Assembly (NCBI GenBank): GCA_020284085.1
Contig: JACEVL010000059.1
Location: 865,001 to 929,000 of the forward strand
Reading direction: 5' to 3'
Length of the DNA: 64,000 bases
Source: Aporrectodea caliginosa
Taxonomy: Eukaryota; Annelida; Clitellata; Crassiclitellata; Lumbricidae
Shown here piece after piece: positions 52,501 to 62,309 of the stretch. The notes below the pieces were generated by a model that was given only the letters and a program-made list of their open reading frames with translations, was not told the origin of the DNA and did no database searches. The translations under genes and the position numbers were made by a program. The number at the start of each line of letters is the position of its first letter. Within the stretch, counting starts at the first letter, position 1.

Positions 52501-55408
52501 GCAGCAAGCTCACCCAGGTCGGCGGTGTAGAGCAGGAACAGCAGCGGCCCAAGCACGGAGCCCTGAGGAACGCCGCAGGAGAGGGAGCGGACGGTAGAAA
52601 GGACCCCGTCGAAGAGGACCGTCTGTCGGCGATCGCAGAGATAGGAGCGAAGCCAGTCAAGCGCGGCCGAGCGGATCCCGTACGTCCTCGACAAGCGCTC
52701 CACCAGAACATCGTGGTCTACCGTGTCGAAGGCGGCCGAGAGGTCAAGCAGACCAAGCAGAGCGTAGTCGCCCGCCTCCGTGAGATCAGTTACCACCTTT
52801 AGGAGAGCGGTCTCGGTCGAGTGGTACTTCCGGTAGGCCGACTGATGGACCGGCAGAAGGCCGGCCGACGACAGGTAATCGGTTAGCTGGACGCTAACGA
52901 CGCGCTCGAGAAGCTTCGACAGGAATGAGAGGTTGGAGATCGGTCGGTAGCTGGAGAGTTCGCAGGGGGAAAGCGTCGCTTTCTTCAGGCGAGGAGTGAC
53001 GTACGCGTCCTTATAACACGTCGGAAAGGCGCCGGAGGACAGCGATGTGTTGAAGACTGACGCGATATAAGGAGCGAGCAGATCGATGCAGGACTTGAGC
53101 AGCCACGTCGGCATGGGATCCTTCATGGAGTATTTGTCGACAGCTTCGTTGACCATCCGGCATACGACATCGGATGTTACAGGCGCGAATGACAGGAATC
53201 GATCAGCCGTCTGGATGTCACGGAACACCGGTGGTGGCGCGCCATCGGTGGCCGACCTGACGTCAGAGACTTTCTGATCGAAGAAGTCGGCGAAGGCCTC
53301 GGCAGAGAGTCCAGGAGCCGGACTCGGGGCGCCATCTCCCTTCCTCCCCAGACCATCGTTAATCGCGCGCCAAAGAGATGCCGGATCTAGTCGAGTGTCT
53401 ACTTTTGATTTCCAGTAGCATCCCCTTTTGGACTGGACGAGCCGATGCATCGATCCTAACGACTCCACCCAGCACTCACGAGCCGTCGCTGAACGTGTCT
53501 TTTTGTAGCGACGCTCGAACCGTCTAGCATGACGTTTCGCAGAACGACACTCAGAGTCGTACCACTTGTCAGACGAGGCCCTCACACGGCAAGTGATGTC
53601 AGCCATCGGCGCATGGGCGTCGAGTAGGGCCGTGACGACCTCGTCGAACCGCAGGGCCGCCACAGAAGCATCGTCACACGAAGTAGGACCCAGCATGCCG
53701 TCACAGAGGCAGGAGGCAGCGAGGTCAGATCTGAAGCGCTCGATGTCGAACTGCCGCCAGGACCTGCGATGCTGGGTTTTGTAGACGGGTGTCTCTGCCG
53801 GGGCAGCGAGGAAGGGCCAGGTCACCAGCCGATGGTCAGACGCACCCCCAGGAACAGTGATGACGTCAACCGCCGATGGAATCTCGTCAGCTCTTGTAAC
53901 GACGACGTCGAGGATGCCCCCGCGATCGTGAGTCGCACTTGTCACACTCTGCACGGCTCCATACATTTCAAGCAGCTCGGTCGCGCGCAGCGTAGTCGGA
54001 TCATCAGGACGGTCAAAACGGATGTTAAGATCGCCTGTGATGACATAAGGCATTGCGAACGATGACAGGAACTCAAGCAGCCGGCGAAACTCGTCGAAGA
54101 AGGCGGCGGTCACCGCGGCTGAACCAGGGCGGTAGACCACCACGAAGACGAACGAGTTTCCGGAAACGGTCACCCTGGCGATGAGATGCTCGAAGGTGAT
54201 AGGCTCGAACGGAGCGGTGATAATTTGTTTTAATATTGGGTTTTTAAGTGTTTCTGCTTAGACTGTACATAAACTGGTTTCCCAACTTCGCATTTTTGGC
54301 CGCTGTAGAAATCTTGAGATTATGGTTACAACTACAATTTTGTATATATGGCTAATTCTAAAACATGAAGTCAGGAAAGTATGCCAGGTGCTTGATTATT
54401 TCATTGGGTCAGGTTCAGTTTCAGGTTAAATGATTACAGCTGCATACTTAATGAATTTTACGAGTACATGGGTGTTTTCATGCCAGAATAACATAGAGAA
54501 GGAATATAGAAGCAGCATCAATTGAGAACACTATATCATGCTTCTTAAAGCCATGTTAATTACAGTTATGTGGGTCACCCATAAAGAACGTTTGCTAGAT
54601 GGGGAGGTAGGTGTCAGCGAAATTCGGTCGTACATGGCCAATGTTGATGTCCAAATGTTTTGTTTAGTTATTTTCAGCCTTAAATACCAACTTCAGCAGG
54701 CATTCTGTACTGCATTAGATGTAATTAGTCCCTTTGATGAGCATGCCAATGCCCGACCCCATGGCACAGTTAGTCCTGCAAAATCAACAGGGTAGCGCAA
54801 TCTTAATTAGGGCTAGATAATTGTCTGCATTTGGCATCTTTTCCAACCAGAGGGTTATGTTGAATGTGAACAAATGCAGACAAGAGGGACAGGCCAAAGT
54901 GTCTGCATTTGGCACCATTCCCCACCAGAGGGTGATGTCAATTTTGGACAAATGCAGACAAGAGGGAGGTGTCCCAAGTAATTGTCTGCATTTGGTATCT
55001 TTCCCCATCAGAGGATAATGTTGAATGTGGACAAGCACAGACAAGAGGTGTGGTACAAGGTAGATGATTTTTTTTATGATGGTCTTTATTGATGACCTCT
55101 TGCTTATATCAAGCAGTTCTCAAATAAACTGCAGGTCTGGTATAGGAGCAAATTCATGGCAGGCAGCTCTTTCTGTTGCTTGCATCGCTTTGTCACCACT
55201 TACAAATTGTATTTGCTCCTATAGGGCAATTGTAAATTATCTTTGAAAGACATTTTAGAACAGCCTGGATATAGAGACTAGCTTTGTAGAAGCCATAGCT
55301 TATCCATGTCATAATGAATGATGGTCCCAAGTACTGATTGGACTTTTAAATGCTTCAAGTATCTTGTTTTATTTCTTTCAGTATGTTCAGCTGTGCATGT
55401 ACTCGTGA
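43519..55408 (+). CDS. PEF gene 2: short calpain small-subunit-like paralogue
   Basis: Exons: 43519-43527, 44939-45050, 45598-45656, 48060-48128, 48605-48683, 50553-50669, 51439-51497, 55382-55408. Phases join to an unbroken frame of about 176 aa starting MSKRPEISDEGRQAF. It encodes only the PEF domain: EF1 AGADGEIDAYEL, EF2 DYDMSGKLGFED, EF3 DSDDSGFFSRRE, EF4 RYSDKEGNVRFDDF, and a degenerate EF5 ending ARDEYVQLCMYS. The exon structure equals exons 5-11 of gene 1, with only the first PEF exon 3 nt longer. The PGYP region is absent. The first codons MSK align with MSQ at the end of gene 1 exon 4. The donor after the EF3 exon (GTTTGA) is weak. Ca ligands of EF1-EF3 are intact. The role is expected to be Ca sensing with a PEF partner; membrane or partner binding through a Pro/Gly tail would be missing. 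An extra upstream exon cannot be excluded. Confidence 0.85.
44300..44551 (-). mobile_element. LINE endonuclease-RT C-terminal fragment
   Basis: The minus strand reads GRRGRPRTRWMEEIHRRT, then QLRDAVRSREDWRKLVTTVA to a stop. This is the C-terminal signature of LINE ORF2-type proteins. It is antisense in intron 1 of gene 2. Confidence 0.75.
46330..46893 (+). mobile_element. LINE C-terminal fragment with ACTT tail
   Basis: The plus-strand ORF reads SLYALRVLTAHGLAGPKL, then TLSRLLYAAPAWWGYAG, then HVLHGLLPP and TFIVRMLFAY to a stop. A roughly 120-bp 3' UTR ending AATAAAGAATATACTTACTTACTT follows. Same family as 15930-17112 and 62640-63340. It is in sense orientation inside intron 3 of gene 2. 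Confidence 0.8.
47163..47546. mobile_element. MITE with long inverted arms
   Basis: The ends GGAGCACTATTCAGT and ACTGAATAGTGCTCC are inverted. The arms continue with TGCCACTTGGTATGTGCGGG and GCCTGCAATTGGAG. The left arm is interrupted by about 44 bp after its first 15 bp. No target duplication was resolved. Confidence 0.7.
48836..48945 (+). mobile_element. CR1/L2-like LINE 3' tail
   Basis: Contains TCGAGGGGCCCTTCGCACTG, AAGCGCCTCTGATTAGG and AGGCGCTTTATAAGTCCGTAA. It is the same tail as at 2846-2945 and 57375-57480, in intron 5 of gene 2. Confidence 0.7.
49116..49851. mobile_element. hAT-type MITE with exact 8-bp duplication
   Basis: The ends are CAGTGTTATATTCGTTAACG and AAATAACACTG. GTTTTATT flanks at 49108-49115 and 49852-49859. 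The inside has a direct duplication (about 65 bp, near 49318-49450) and AACTGAAAC-type low complexity. It is related in its ends to 32431-32929. Confidence 0.85.
50815..50950. repeat. TATTTGTGTAAGTATTTGTACATGAC-type minisatellite
   Basis: About five imperfect copies of a 25-30-bp unit in intron 6 of gene 2. Each unit contains GTAAGTA, which mimics a splice donor. Confidence 0.75.
51540..54213 (-). mobile_element. Young CR1/L2-like LINE, 5'-truncated, antisense in gene 2 intron 7
   Basis: Runs from about 54213 (5', cut within the endonuclease domain) to a 3' end with GGCGCCATAGAAATTGTCG and a TAA/ATT repeat near 51540. It is far more GC-rich than the surrounding intron. Related 3' tails occur at 24745-24830 and 62310-62570, so the family is active or recently active. 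Flanks share only a partial ATAATTT-type match, so the target duplication is unproven. Confidence 0.8.
51612..54173 (-). CDS. LINE endonuclease/reverse transcriptase ORF (853 aa, uninterrupted)
   Basis: The N-terminal remnant of the AP-type endonuclease has VVVYRPGS, VITGDLNIRFD and the catalytic GASDHRLV box. The RT domain follows with YRPISNLSFLSKLLERV, the first catalytic Asp block LLDLSAAFDTVDHDVL, CGVPQGSVLGPLLFLLY and the YADDSQLYTW catalytic box. The C-terminal domain has HWLPVPFRIEFK, GPRCWNRLPPAIR and FKSMLKSHLFARAY. All RT catalytic residues are intact and there is no stop in 2.5 kb. The frame is open upstream of the first Met to about 54214, so the true protein was longer and the start here is not native. 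It nicks and primes at genomic targets in the family model. Confidence 0.9.
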   Translation of the reverse strand: MTVSGNSFVFVVVYRPGSAAVTAAFFDEFRRLLEFLSSFAMPYVITGDLNIRFDRPDDPTTLRATELLEMYGAVQSVTSATHDRGGILDVVVTRADEIPSAVDVITVPGGASDHRLVTWPFLAAPAETPVYKTQHRRSWRQFDIERFRSDLAASCLCDGMLGPTSCDDASVAALRFDEVVTALLDAHAPMADITCRVRASSDKWYDSECRSAKRHARRFERRYKKTRSATARECWVESLGSMHRLVQSKRGCYWKSKVDTRLDPASLWRAINDGLGRKGDGAPSPAPGLSAEAFADFFDQKVSDVRSATDGAPPPVFRDIQTADRFLSFAPVTSDVVCRMVNEAVDKYSMKDPMPTWLLKSCIDLLAPYIASVFNTSLSSGAFPTCYKDAYVTPRLKKATLSPCELSSYRPISNLSFLSKLLERVVSVQLTDYLSSAGLLPVHQSAYRKYHSTETALLKVVTDLTEAGDYALLGLLDLSAAFDTVDHDVLVERLSRTYGIRSAALDWLRSYLCDRRQTVLFDGVLSTVRSLSCGVPQGSVLGPLLFLLYTADLGELAASLGLSSHFYADDSQLYTWGPPSTVEQQRRRMELGIERIAEWMRSNRLRLNPEKTDFLWCATSRRCLHLDTDALNVCGAPIRPSTSVRNLGVLLESDLSMRRHVAWTVGSCFRQLRLIRSCIKSLPFEAARAAVAAFVASKVDRCNSLLAGAPACLLDGLQSVLNAAARLICNRRKYDHITPLLRDVLHWLPVPFRIEFKLCLLVFKSLHGAAPEYLRDCCTGTHSSASGLRLRSLAKIDLRVRRMRTRFGDRAFSAAGPRCWNRLPPAIRLTDSLDSFKSMLKSHLFARAYPDCC
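54822..55058. repeat. Three tandem hairpin-forming units of about 78 bp
   Basis: Each unit starts with GTCTGCATTTGG and ends with CAAATGCAGAC (CAAGCACAGAC in the third), with CCA-CAGAGG in the loop. Each unit is thus an inverted repeat as well as a tandem copy. It lies in intron 7 of gene 2, sense orientation. Confidence 0.8.
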
Positions 55409-55800
55409 GCGGAGGCAAAATGGTCAACTGTCTTCCATGTTAAAATAAGGCTTTGAATTCGCTGTGTAATGTTCATGAATGTTTCAATTAATAACTGCTA
55501 TACTCATATGTCATCCTCGTAGGTATAATTATAGATGATATTCATTGTCGATATTTCTGGAGATAACTTGAGCATATAATTTTTTCATGAATATGAAGCA
55601 GAACTGTGGTAAAGAAATGTGCTGAGAAAACCCACTCACAGATGGAAAATACGAATGTTCACTTGATATTGTATTGCAATAGGCTGAAAATGCTGCATAA
55701 TTCTATAAAACCACATTTTACTGAAAATAGTATAAAGTTGTAGATTTTTAATATTTATTTTTCCATGTGACTACATTAAAAAATAATTAGTTAAATTTAA
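55409..55800 (+). terminator. Presumed 3' UTR of gene 2
   Basis: The first plausible poly(A) signal is ATTAAA at 55775-55780; an AATAAA lies much later at 56574-56579. Confidence 0.35.
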
Positions 55801-56225
55801 TATAATTAGCTGCTTGGTGTAAATCAACTACTTCCTTATGCAAACTTAGTCATATAGCCTGAATTTAACATGATATCTTTTGATTAATACATTTGGCTTC
55901 TTTATAAAAAAAATTATGCACAAAATTATTTTGCACCTGCTGAATGCCTAATAGCCTTCATACTCATAGGCCATTTATTTCTGACATGTCAATTTTTTTG
56001 ACTTTGCTCGGGTTATGTGAGGTGCTGTCACAATGTTCAGTAGTCTAGTACTATTCTCTTTGAGAATCTTGTTCAGTAGTCTAGCTTTGTTTAACTTTTT
56101 TCAGCTGAAAATGAATGTTTATGTTAATAATTAAGCTTGTTATTTAAAAACAAAGCTACCTAAAACATCAGTCATGAGTCTTTTTTAAATTAAATAGTTT
56201 TTATAAAAAAAGAAGTACACACAGG

Positions 56226-56417
56226 CAGTGGCGTCTAACCCCCACCTGGAATGGGAGAACGAACTCCCACTCTATTAATTTTTGTATTGCAGGCCGTTAT
56301 ATTATCAGAAATCAACAACTTCACAGTTTATGTCCAAAATGTTAAACCTCCACTTCTGGCAACCGTGGGAAATTGTTCTCCCAAACCCAATTCCCGATTG
56401 GTAGATCTATGCCACTG
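56226..56417. mobile_element. hAT-type MITE with exact 8-bp duplication
   Basis: The ends are CAGTGGCGTCTA and TAGATCTATGCCACTG. CACACAGG flanks at 56218-56225 and 56418-56425. It is 192 bp with no ORF. Confidence 0.9.
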
Positions 56418-56447
56418 CACACAGGCTGAAATAGTGGAATAAGGCAG

Positions 56448-56500
56448 TAAAGGCATGGCTAGTAATTGGATGGGAGATGGAAGACCTGGCAATCCATTGG
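56448..56500 (+). repeat. Possible 5S rRNA-derived remnant
   Basis: GGCATGGCTAGTAATTGGAT, then GGGAGA and ACCTGGCAAT, resemble the 3' part of 5S rRNA (GCCTGGTTAGTACTTGGATGGGAGACC...TGGGAAT) with small insertions. The comparison is from memory of the consensus. Confidence 0.35.
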
Positions 56501-56734
56501 GGCCTGCAACAGGGTACCCATTTAAGCAGAGAAATTAAGTGAGATGATGAAATTATTTCCATTTGCAGGAAAAAATAAAATGGCTATATTGCATGAAGAG
56601 AATCCTTTTGACTGGTAGTTATTTTGCAGTTTGATCCATTTCTTCATGAGTCGTGATTGTGGCAAATATTCAGAACTTCAGAAGTATTGTGTACTTATTT
56701 TTTTTAAGCGAGTATTGTTATGCATTCATTAAGT

Positions 56735-56900
56735 GCCACTATCGAATGACCAAGTTGCAATCGATGGTGCTGAGCAATTGTGAGTGAAGGTACTTGCTCA
56801 AGCCTCAAGGTCCCTACACAGTAACTGACTTGGAGGAAGCTTGAACCCATACTCGCCATGACGTGACCATGTTACAAGGAGAGTGCTGTAGCCAATGTCT
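56735..56900 (+). repeat. Dispersed repeat shared with 32258-32400
   Basis: GATGGTGCTGAGCAATTGTG followed by AGTGAAGGT matches the intronic repeat at 32.3 kb. The tail includes GCTTGAACCCATACTC, possibly box-B-like. It is probably a SINE or LINE end. Confidence 0.45.
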
Positions 56901-57374
56901 ACTGTGTCCCACGCAGAAGGCGAACAAGTCAGGGTCTGGCCCTGACAGCCACATTTATTTGGCCCGCATTAGACCCAGAGCAGGACACAAGCAGCACAAT
57001 GCTGCCTGATATGGATCCACTTAACACGGCTGTCTGGGGCAGAGCCAAAGTAGAATCCTAAGGAAACCCTTGACAAAGAGCAAACCTCCTTGATAAGAGA
57101 AACTGAAGCAATCTGTCAATTCAACTCGAGAAGCACCCTTAATTGGGAGAGTCCCTTAATAGCATGACCATTTACTCCGAGAATAAGATACCCGAAACAT
57201 TATAATGTATATGGTCGAGTGCACTTCTGAGCTTTCTATGGATGGCAATATCATTGCACGCACACGCTCTGCCCCAGACAGCCATGTTGTATGTTGTATT
57301 GTATGCCTATCATATCAAGAATGCTATATCCTATAAAGATTTACTAGAGGATAGAGCTCTAATATCGTGGAAAA
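56901..57374. other. Unassigned intergenic sequence
   Basis: No gene or delimited repeat recognised. Confidence 0.4.
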
Positions 57375-57480
57375 CTATTCTATTCTATTTACGGACTTGT
57401 AAAGCGCCTCTCACAGTACAACCTATAATTATTATCAGAGGCGCTTCCAGTGCGAAGGGCCCCTCGAAAAAGAAGTCTTA
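57375..57480 (-). mobile_element. CR1/L2-like LINE 3' tail
   Basis: Reverse complement of the tail described at 48836-48945, with TTTACGGACTTGTAAAGCGC and CAGTGCGAAGGGCCCCTCGA on the plus strand. Confidence 0.7.
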
Positions 57481-57595
57481 TTGAACGAGCAGAAACAGTA
57501 GCGCATCCAGATAAGATAACACGAGCAGTAAAGGAGCAGCGTTCTGCCTGCCGACACTACTGACTAAATAAGCGAAAATACAATACAATTATTAG

Positions 57596-57683
57596 GGTAA
57601 AGTCGTAGTTTCCTTCATAAATCCAGCTTCCATTTCAAGATGACAATATCAAATAATTTAGCAACGTAAACTACGACTTTACC
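57596..57683. mobile_element. 88-bp MITE with exact 8-bp duplication
   Basis: ATTATTAG flanks both sides. The ends are GGTAAAGTCGTAGTTT and AAACTACGACTTTACC (perfect inverted repeat). The interior has a single ATAAATCCAGCTTCCATTT unit and AAATAATTTAGCAACGTAAA. It is a minimal relative of the 479-bp element at 16007-16485. Confidence 0.85.
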
Positions 57684-58480
57684 ATTATTAGGGCCTACAT
57701 CCGTTGAGAGGGGGTGCGGCCCTGGATATGTATAGTAATAAAAAGCAAACTTGGTAAAATAAAGTGGCTAAAATGGGCTCCATTTGGCAGCATTGCTCTA
57801 AAATGCGTTGTCGGCTGAGGCTCATATCCCGCTGGGGAGCTTACGACACTCCCTCAGACTCATATAGTCGTGGCAGACTTTGTTCCGGTAGTCAAAATCC
57901 GTTAAAATATGTAATGAACCATGCAGAGCATAGGTAAGGCAGTCATACAAGTGACCAGTGCGGGGGCGATTTATGCCCCCGAATAAATCTCTGAGGGGCA
58001 AAAATCCTGCCAGCCTTGTGACAGCTAGGGCAACGACCAGGGCAATGGGTTTTTTTTAACCAGGGCATTCGCCCTGGATTGCTCTGCTGTAGCGCCGCCA
58101 CTGATTACAAGTTTTACATGAGTCGAATTTAACTGTATGGCAGCCGTGCAAGGCGCCCATCTGTCCTACTGCATATTTAAATTATTTTACCAACGCCACC
58201 AGCGAATGACAGGCTGAGTCGACCTCTGGGAGGGTGGCGAGTAACACAGAGGTCGCCACAGGGGTCAACCCCTGCCGCTACATTATCGGTAACGAGATCA
58301 GGCGTTTAGGGAGTGGACCGACACTTTAATAACTTTATCTATTCTGTGGTCCGACCCGAATTAATATAATAAAAAAATAAACATTTGAATAGACAGTAAG
58401 TATATCGATATACATCAAGGCCACGCTATGTCTATGTCATGTTTACAATTTAACTCTGAATAGCTCGGCCGCTTTCTAGA
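57684..58480. other. Intergenic sequence with possible old DNA-transposon scraps
   Basis: A possible hAT-like element runs from CAGTGCGGGGGCG near 57957 to GCGCCGCCACTG near 58102, but the flanking 8-mers do not match. No gene. Confidence 0.35.
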
Positions 58481-58832
58481 AAACTGTTTTCGTGAAATCG
58501 GGCTTTTGTCTGTTTTCAGCGTTTTCGGGGATTCGGGTTTCGGGGAATCGGCCTGACCCCGTTGACAGGTCATCGTAAAGTAGGAAAGTCGCTATGTTTT
58601 GACCACGTGACGTTCAGTTATTTCCGGTTTAGCCATGTTTTGAAAGAAAAGTGCAGCATCAACAGTATGATATGCGTTGTATCTGCTAAGCCGTTGTGTA
58701 ATCTCTAAGACTGGGTGCCTGTTTATGTAAACAATATGGCCGCCGTCGACTTCGCTCAAATAGAGCGCTGCGACCTACCAGCCATATCCCACAATGCAAT
58801 GCACTCCGTGTTCGTTTACTTCGTTAGTATGT

Positions 58833-59045
58833 TTAATAATAATAATAATAATCTTTTCTTTAATAAGCGCCTGACAAACGCACTGCGCTGTACATTTACA
58901 TGTTATGCAATTTAAATCTTAACTACTAACAGAACAGACAGCCTGTAATACAACGGCGCTAATAGCAGCCTACAAACATAACCGCCCAACGGGGGCTCGA
59001 ACTCGGTACCTCGAGATCTCGGTCTCTGTGCCAGATGTTATCCAA
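58833..59045 (-). mobile_element. SINE with box-B-like motif (copy 2)
   Basis: Reverse-strand relative of 33151-33382: CGAGGTACCGAGTTCGAGCC (box B), then TTGTAGGCTGCTATTAGC, AGGCTGTCTGTTCTGTTAGT and an ATT-repeat tail near 58835-58850. The left part extends further than in copy 1. Confidence 0.6.
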
Positions 59046-59658
59046 AAGAAACGAACTTTTATGCGTAATAATATTATTTGTCCATTGTAGCATGTAGTTT
59101 GAGCATCAATCCAACTTCTACTTGGCTATGATTTTTTCATAAATCCAGCTACTACTTGCACTATAAAAATTAGTCGTAATCGTAATCGTAAACTCGAGAT
59201 TTCTAGAGCGCCCACAAAAGCGAAGTAGCGGGAACTAGCTTATTCACAGACGCTTTATAAAACAAAATCAATAGGCAGAGGTCAAAATCCGGAGAGTCAG
59301 GCAGGCAGACAGTCATGCAGACGGCTATAAGGTCACAGTAAGGTGGATCATGATGTTTAGAGTCGAAATGGCGAGGAAAAGAGAAGGAATCGGGATAGGA
59401 TTAGTGAAAAAGCAATGTTTTCAGTTTTAAATGGAAGACCTGTGGAGAGATAGCAAGAGGTGAGGTTTTGGTGAGTTCCTGGGATGGATCGGATATTTGT
59501 CGTAGCACTGGCGGAGTTTGTTCCAAAGAGGCGGTATACCCTACAGCTATAGGGGGCGTGGGGGCAAGTTGGTTGTGGGGGCAAGATGGTTTTTATGCTA
59601 TAAAATTATAATGCGAGGCAGGGAAACAGTCTAACAGGAAGTTTATCGATGAGCAAGC

Positions 59659-60788
59659 CAGTGCCGGGGCTAAGGCCCCCCGAACCCCCCGGTTGGGGGG
59701 GGCCTCCAGTTTGTAAGGGGCCTCCAAATTTAGCTGTTCATTATACCTGTTTGTGACTGTTTCTGAAACCCATGCACCAAATCAGGGCCGGATTAAGAGT
59801 TCCACAGGGGCCAAGAGTCGAGTTAAGACATCTGGGGCCCTAACCCCAAAGCCAAGGAAAAGTAGGCCCGACGTGTCTCTAAACACAAAGTTCGAATCGT
59901 AAGTAAACGAATTTTTCTAAGGAAATATTGGCTAAATAATAATACATGCATTTACCATTGTCATTTTGTCGATTAGGACATCGGTACAATAATATTTTTC
60001 CTCATGTTTGGAACCCTCAAAACGTCGTGGGGCCCTAAGCCATGGCTATAGTTGGCTTATATGTTAATCTGGCCCTGCACCGAATTATAAAAAATGATGG
60101 AGCAACGGCTTCTGAAGCGAGTTCATTGGCTAATTAGTGCTGAAACCATGGCTTGTTGTATTATCAAGTATTTGTAATAATGATTACTCCTAACAATTAA
60201 TGGCAATAACTGATATTGCAAAAGTCAAAAAATCTTGAGTTTCGTACAATTTTTTTAATTATTTGATAGTAAAACCATACCTATGTATCCAATAGCCTAA
60301 AGTCAGATACTTGTAGATTCTACCTATTCCAATGGTATTAAACATGTTATCATGGGATCAAAGGTTGGTGGGTTGGTGTCTAAAAGCATTTAGATAGCCT
60401 ATTGGACGCGCCGGACATAAATTTTGCCAATAAGGGGGAAATATGAGTGTCTTGCGGGACCCCTAGGCCTAAATATTTTTTTAAATGTCATAAAATCGTC
60501 CCAGTATTATTATGGGACCATAAAGAAACTTTTAGAGGGACTGCATAAAATTGTAAAAAAAATTTATGGGACACCCTAAAATATATAAAAGATATGGAGG
60601 TGAACACCAATTTCCATTAAACGAGAAACCGTTGTAGAAAAGCCCATTTTGACTACAAAATGTGCAATGTGAAATGGATAAATTTACACCCGAACTATTT
60701 AAAGCAGATTTTTCGTAGTTAATGGGATAATTGGGGGCCTCACGTAAGGCTTTGGGGGGGGGCCTCCAGGACCATAGCGCCGGCACTG
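59659..60788. mobile_element. hAT-type element (1130 bp) with exact 8-bp duplication
   Basis: The ends are CAGTGCCGGGGCTAAGG and ATAGCGCCGGCACTG. GAGCAAGC flanks at 59651-59658 and 60789-60796. No long ORF. It lies inside the pogo-like element and is itself invaded at 59783-60077. Confidence 0.9.
59783..60077. mobile_element. hAT-type MITE nested in another hAT
   Basis: The ends are CAGGGCCGGATTAAGAG and ATGTTAATCTGGCCCTG. Flanks CACCAAAT and CACCGAAT agree at 7 of 8. The left end is like that at 7856. Confidence 0.85.
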
Positions 60789-62054
60789 GAGCAAGCCATG
60801 CCTGTTCTTTTGTTCCATAGCGGCTACTTGTTACGGTGCTTTCTTTCCCGTTTTTCGCTGAAAAATAAGTTTCTCTATTTACCTCTAAAAATATTTCACT
60901 GTTATAAAATATCGCATATCTTAATCAACATGACTGCAAAAAAATTGACAAATGGGTTGTTTTGTTAAGCATTTATTGTGAGTTATTTCTGATATTACTT
61001 TTTTCTCCAATTAAGTCACGCTGTACAAATCATAGTCACAAGATTTTGTAGTGTACACGTGGACCTGTTGGGGCAAGATGGCGGGGGCAAGATGGCGGAT
61101 GCAACCAACTTGCCCCACCAGTCAACCAACTTGCTCCGCAATTAGGATAATTATTGTTGTGCCTAGTTTTTGTTACATTAAACTGGTGTGTATTGAAACC
61201 TGTTCATTCCATTTGGATCATGAACTGGACAAAACTTGGTCATCGGCTGGTTTAATCGCAATCATAGGTGAAGTTAAAGCGGGCAAGTTAATCTAGTCAG
61301 GCTTACCATATTCAACGCTTCGTCGCTATCTCAAGCGAACAAAATGATCAATTCCCATTTCACGGTGGAAGATTTCGACAAGTGTTCCCAGATGTTCTTG
61401 AAGAACTGTGTGAATACCCAATCGAAATTAGTGCAAGGGAATTTTGTCATGACCCGGCAACAAATTTGAGCCTTTGCCTATGAACTGGTCATTGCATTTT
61501 AAACATAATTGCCATTTTAATTAAATAATTTTAATTTTTGTGTGTGACATCTTTATTTAGACTAAATGTTTTAAAATTGAATAAAATTTGATCAACCATA
61601 ATGCATTCATTTTCCATTATTAAAGATAAGATTTATGTGTATTTCTATATTGCCACCAATGCCCACCATCTTGCCCCAAGCAGGCAACCAACTTGCCCCA
61701 GCATAGGGGCAAGTTGGTTGACTTTTAGAAAATTTTTGAGATCATTTTTTGCAAACTTACAAAATATTAGGATGCCTGCTTTTGTGCTAGAATGTAGCTG
61801 TTAGTAATAGATACGTTGTGGGAAAAAACTAATTGTGTTGGCATCATCGTAGACGATCATTTGTAAAAAAAACTGATTTACCCGCTAACTTGCCCCCACG
61901 TCCCCTATGGCTATGGAGCGATTTGCAAATTTAAGTGATGAGGTGACGGTAGGGCGGAGCAGTGTGAGGGTGGAAGATGTTCGAACGGGTTGAACGAAGA
62001 GGTTGGACGGTGAACAACTGACGGATCGAGATAGGATGGCTGGGAGGATTGAAG

Positions 62055-62215
62055 TCTCATCAATCCAACTTCTACTTAGGCCTATACTCTATAGGCCTAA
62101 CATTAATTTTTTAATCAGTCCAACTTCTATTTAAGCATGCAGGATTATTTTCATAAATCCAAGCGCCATTTAAGCAAGAATTCTTTTCCTCAATCTATCT
62201 TCTATTGTAATTTGT
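62055..62215. repeat. Array of CATCAATCCAACTTCTATTT units
   Basis: Four to five imperfect copies of the subrepeat found inside the MITE at 16007-16485. Two more lie at 59115-59160. Their terminal repeats are not evident, so these are probably broken copies. Confidence 0.6.
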
Positions 62216-62309
62216 AAGCCCAATATAATTTTCGACGCAAAAGCCCGGGGCCGGTTTTACTTTTACCCGATATGTTATAAATAATAAAGAATGCTGGAGC
62301 GATAGATTA

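Larger units (their letters stand above)
59552..61905. mobile_element. Pogo-like (Tc1/mariner superfamily) transposon remnant
   Basis: The ends GGGGGCGTGGGGGCAAGTTGG and TAACTTGCCCCCACGTCCCC are inverted, with TA on both sides. The motif GGGGCAAG(T/A)TGG recurs inside both arms (61063-61135 and 61670-61720). A coding scrap at about 61290-61430 (LPYSTLRRYLKR, GGRFRQVF, LEELCEYPIEIS) resembles the N-terminal helix-turn-helix of pogo/Tigger-type transposases. The rest of the transposase is missing. It hosts the hAT at 59659-60788. Confidence 0.65.
59185..62050 (-). mobile_element. LINE C-terminal fragment hosting nested transposons
   Basis: The minus-strand coding sense is TLTLLRPTVTSSLKFANRS just above 61907. 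It continues below 59550 as YRLFGTNSASA, NIRSIPGTHQNLT and a LINE 3' tail with AGCGTCTGTGAATAAGC and GGGCGCTCTAGAAATC. It is interrupted by the pogo-like element at 59552-61905. Confidence 0.65.

Noticed and set aside
57957..58102. Further hAT element (CAGTGCGGGGGCG ... GCGCCGCCACTG)
   Set aside because: The ends look right, but the flanking 8-mers do not match, so the boundaries are unsupported.
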